Below, piece after piece: positions 61,670 through 64,000 of a DNA stretch of 64,000 nt. The notes beneath the pieces were generated by a model. It ran no database searches and had not been told where the DNA came from. It saw nothing but the letters and a program-made list of their open reading frames with translations. Source of the stretch: Paludibacteraceae bacterium. GTDB taxonomy: Bacteria > Bacteroidota > Bacteroidia > Bacteroidales > Paludibacteraceae. Numbering within the stretch: the first letter of the stretch is position 1; each line of letters starts with the position of its first letter. The stretch covers positions 1 to 64,000 of the forward strand of contig JAKSKW010000004.1 of NCBI GenBank assembly GCA_024401495.1. The letters are read 5' to 3'. The position numbers and the translations under genes were made by a program.

Positions 61670-64000
61670 ATGAAGCAATTTAAGCTACTTAACAATGTTG
61701 TTGGTGGAGTTGTGTTTCTGATCTCTTTGGTCGTTTACCTACTCACTATTGAGCCAACAGCCAGTTTCTGGGATTGCGGCGAGTTTATCAGTACCGCATA
61801 CAAGTTAGAAATCGGACATCCACCGGGAGCGCCATTCTTTATGTTGATGGCAAGATTCTTTACACTATTTGCCTCGGATGTCCACCAAGTAGCTAAAATG
61901 GTCAATGTGTTCTCGGCATTCATGTCGGCTTTGACTATTCTATTCCTATTCTGGACAATCACTCATTTGGCAAGACGTTTGGTCATTAAAAATGAGGAGG
62001 ACTTTTCTCTTGGCAACACTATCGCCATTCTTGGTGCTGGTGCTGTAGGTGCGTTGGCTTACACATTCTCCGACACATTCTGGTTCTCAGCTGTGGAGGC
62101 AGAGGTTTATGCGTCATCTTCAATGTTCACAGCCGTTGTCTTCTGGGCAATGCTTAAATGGGAAGACGTTGCAGACAAACCATTTGCTAACAGATGGTTG
62201 GTACTTATTGCATACTTGATGGGACTTTCAGTAGGTGTCCACCTATTGAACTTGCTTTGTATTCCTGCCCTTGTGCTTGTCTACTATTTCAGAAAGTATA
62301 AGTTTAGTTGGAAGGGCGTAGGAATCTCATTGTTGATATCAGTCATTCTTTTGGCAATTATCCTATACGGTATCGTGCCAGGATTCGTGACTGTTGCTGG
62401 ATGGTTTGAGTTGTTGTTCGTCAACACTTTCGGATGCTCATTCAACACTGGAGTGATCATCTACAGCATCGCGCTAATCTCTTGCTTAGTAGGCGGAATC
62501 TACACTTCTTACTCTGAGAAGTATGTAGGTTCAAAAATTCCGACAATTCTATTTATTGTTTCGGTAACTCTTCTTGGCATCCCATTCTTCGGCAGCCATA
62601 TCTTCTTAGGTTTGATAATCATTGCCGCTATGATTGCTTACTTCTTTTTCATCAAGAAAGAAGACAACGCGACAATGCCATTGCTTAACACTGTGCTTAC
62701 TTGCTTGACAGTGATCCTACTTGGATACTCGTCGTACGCAACTTTGGTTATCCGAAGCAGTGCTAACCCAACAATGGATCAGAACTCACCAGACGATGTG
62801 TTCTCATTGAAGAGCTATTTGAACCGTGACCAGTATGGTGACACTCCTCTTCTATACGGAGAGAGCTTCGCTTCTGAGTTCAAGTACGACAAGAGTGGTT
62901 CAGTCGCAAAGGATTATGGTGAGGATCTTTGGGCTAAGAAGATCAAAGACAACGAAAAAGAGCCTGACCAGTACTACGCATACGACAAGAAGACAAAGTA
63001 TATCTACCAAGACCAGTTCTTGATGGTTTTCCCTCGTATGTACTCACGTCAAGCCAGCCACATCTCAGCTTACAAAAGTTGGTCTAACTTCACAGGAAAG
63101 AAGGTCAAGGCCGACGACGGCAAGAAAGTGGAAGTGCCTACATTCGGCGACAACATGGCATATTTCTTCCGTTACCAGATTGGTTTCATGTACTGGAGAT
63201 ATTTCATGTGGAACTTTGTAGGTCGACAGAATGATATTCAGGGACACGGTGAGATCACTCACGGAAACTGGATATCAGGTATCGACATACTAGATAGTTG
63301 GAGACTTGGAGACCAGTCGTCTCTACCAGATGATTTAAAGAACAACAAGGGAAGAAACTGCTATTACTTCCTACCTTTGATTCTTGGTTTACTTGGTATT
63401 CTATACCAGTTCAACAAAAACCAAAAAGGAACAGAGAGTTTCTTGCTTGTCAGCGTTTTATTCTTCATGACAGGTCTGGCTATCGTGGTTTACTTGAACC
63501 AATATCCATACCAGCCACGTGAACGTGACTATGCATATGCGGGTAGTTTCTATGCGTTCTGTATCTGGATTGGTTTAGGAGTGCTATTTATCTTCGATTT
63601 TATCAAAGCTTTTGTAGACAAACGAATCGCCGCAATTATCGCATTCCTATTGTCTTCGAGCGTGCCTACAATCATGGCCGTAGAGAACTGGGATGACCAC
63701 GACCGTAGCGACAGATACACTTGCCGCGACTACGGTGCTAACTACTTGAAGACAATCCCAGAGAACGGAGTCATCTTCACTAACGGAGATAACGATACAT
63801 TCCCATTGTGGTACAACCAGGAGGTTGAGGGTGTAGGTTCAGATTGCCGCGTCGCCAACCTTTCATACTTGCAGATGGGATGGTATATCGACCAGATGCA
63901 GCGTGACGCATACAAGTCGAAAGCCCTTCCAATGGGAATGAAGAGCAAAGATTACTCTAACGGCAAGTTGGACGTAGCTTATATCGACAAACGTATCGAC
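61670..64000 (+). CDS. DUF2723 membrane protein, cut by the window edge
   Basis: The reading frame is open from ATG 61670 to the end of the window (777 codons), so only the C-terminus is missing. The N-terminus contains the DUF2723 block EPTASFWDCGEFISTAYKLE followed by GHPPGAPFF, then about ten membrane helices, a soluble part (about 370-560) and further helices with YLNQYPYQPRERDYAYAG. The fold is that of GT-C glycosyltransferases; the human homologue TMEM260 is an O-mannosyltransferase. A role in protein or glycan glycosylation using lipid-linked sugars is thus possible but is inference. Confidence 0.85.
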   Translation, partial: MKQFKLLNNVVGGVVFLISLVVYLLTIEPTASFWDCGEFISTAYKLEIGHPPGAPFFMLMARFFTLFASDVHQVAKMVNVFSAFMSALTILFLFWTITHLARRLVIKNEEDFSLGNTIAILGAGAVGALAYTFSDTFWFSAVEAEVYASSSMFTAVVFWAMLKWEDVADKPFANRWLVLIAYLMGLSVGVHLLNLLCIPALVLVYYFRKYKFSWKGVGISLLISVILLAIILYGIVPGFVTVAGWFELLFVNTFGCSFNTGVIIYSIALISCLVGGIYTSYSEKYVGSKIPTILFIVSVTLLGIPFFGSHIFLGLIIIAAMIAYFFFIKKEDNATMPLLNTVLTCLTVILLGYSSYATLVIRSSANPTMDQNSPDDVFSLKSYLNRDQYGDTPLLYGESFASEFKYDKSGSVAKDYGEDLWAKKIKDNEKEPDQYYAYDKKTKYIYQDQFLMVFPRMYSRQASHISAYKSWSNFTGKKVKADDGKKVEVPTFGDNMAYFFRYQIGFMYWRYFMWNFVGRQNDIQGHGEITHGNWISGIDILDSWRLGDQSSLPDDLKNNKGRNCYYFLPLILGLLGILYQFNKNQKGTESFLLVSVLFFMTGLAIVVYLNQYPYQPRERDYAYAGSFYAFCIWIGLGVLFIFDFIKAFVDKRIAAIIAFLLSSSVPTIMAVENWDDHDRSDRYTCRDYGANYLKTIPENGVIFTNGDNDTFPLWYNQEVEGVGSDCRVANLSYLQMGWYIDQMQRDAYKSKALPMGMKSKDYSNGKLDVAYIDKRID

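Noticed and set aside
1..64000. Search for tRNA, rRNA, CRISPR arrays and transposase genes
   Set aside because: None was recognised by eye. Short or divergent RNA genes could be missed without covariance-model searches.

Overview
The window reads as chromosomal DNA of a Bacteroidales bacterium (phylum Bacteroidota), probably gut- or rumen-type; the genus cannot be fixed from sequence alone. Supporting signs are Bacteroidota-type promoters (-7 box TAnnTTTG, sometimes with a -33 TTTG) in front of most transcription units, few Shine-Dalgarno sites, a GTP-type PEP carboxykinase, a glycine-lipid acyltransferase pair, an OmpP1-like protein, a SpmA-SpmB fusion, and several exported proteins with C-terminal tails that resemble type IX secretion (T9SS) sorting domains. 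Most of the window is ordinary core genome. The accessory part is a surface-polysaccharide locus and a set of short inverted-repeat elements.

Layout. 1-7 kb (minus strand): start of pckG; psd-pssA (phosphatidylethanolamine synthesis); an export trio wza-wzc-cpsB (outer membrane channel, chain-length/tyrosine kinase, phosphatase); cdsA. 7-13 kb: an EamA transporter, an AGCS amino acid/Na+ symporter, a MntA/HepT toxin-antitoxin pair, a DUF1846 protein and a small lipoprotein flanked by two near-identical terminators. 13-20.5 kb: panB, mtgA, an isolated flippase, glsA-glsB, menG and a DUF1015 protein. 20.7-27.6 kb: a large secreted subtilisin-like protease, fbaA, a secreted esterase and a DUF456 protein. 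27.7-34 kb: sufBCD with a SpmAB-like membrane protein directly behind, then an OmpP1/FadL-like protein. 34-44 kb: an RCC1-repeat exported protein, a membrane acyltransferase, a two-headed carbohydrate esterase, an aromatic amino acid ammonia-lyase, a beta-barrel protein and a hypothetical protein.

44.4-61.3 kb is an exopolysaccharide/capsule locus: flippase, putative glycosyltransferase, Wzy-like polymerase, GT4 enzyme, UDP-glucuronate 4-epimerase type SDR, polysaccharide deacetylase, GT4 enzyme, a secreted CotH-kinase/lamin-tail protein, a second Wzc homologue and a GNAT-like protein. A GT2 and a GT4 gene follow on the opposite strand. The window closes inside a DUF2723 membrane protein.

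How the parts may work together: the 44-61 kb locus has assembly genes but no Wza, no phosphatase and no initiating sugar-phosphate transferase. Its Wzc homologue has lost the Walker A serine/threonine, the Walker A' and Walker B aspartates and the tyrosine tail. The 2-6 kb trio has an intact kinase with a seven-tyrosine GY-repeat tail, its phosphatase and Wza. One reading is that the two loci act as complementary halves. The most unusual features are the inactive-looking Wzc paralogue, the CotH-like kinase inside a polysaccharide operon, and a family of five related inverted-repeat elements, three of which lie just upstream of start codons (two inside the polysaccharide locus).
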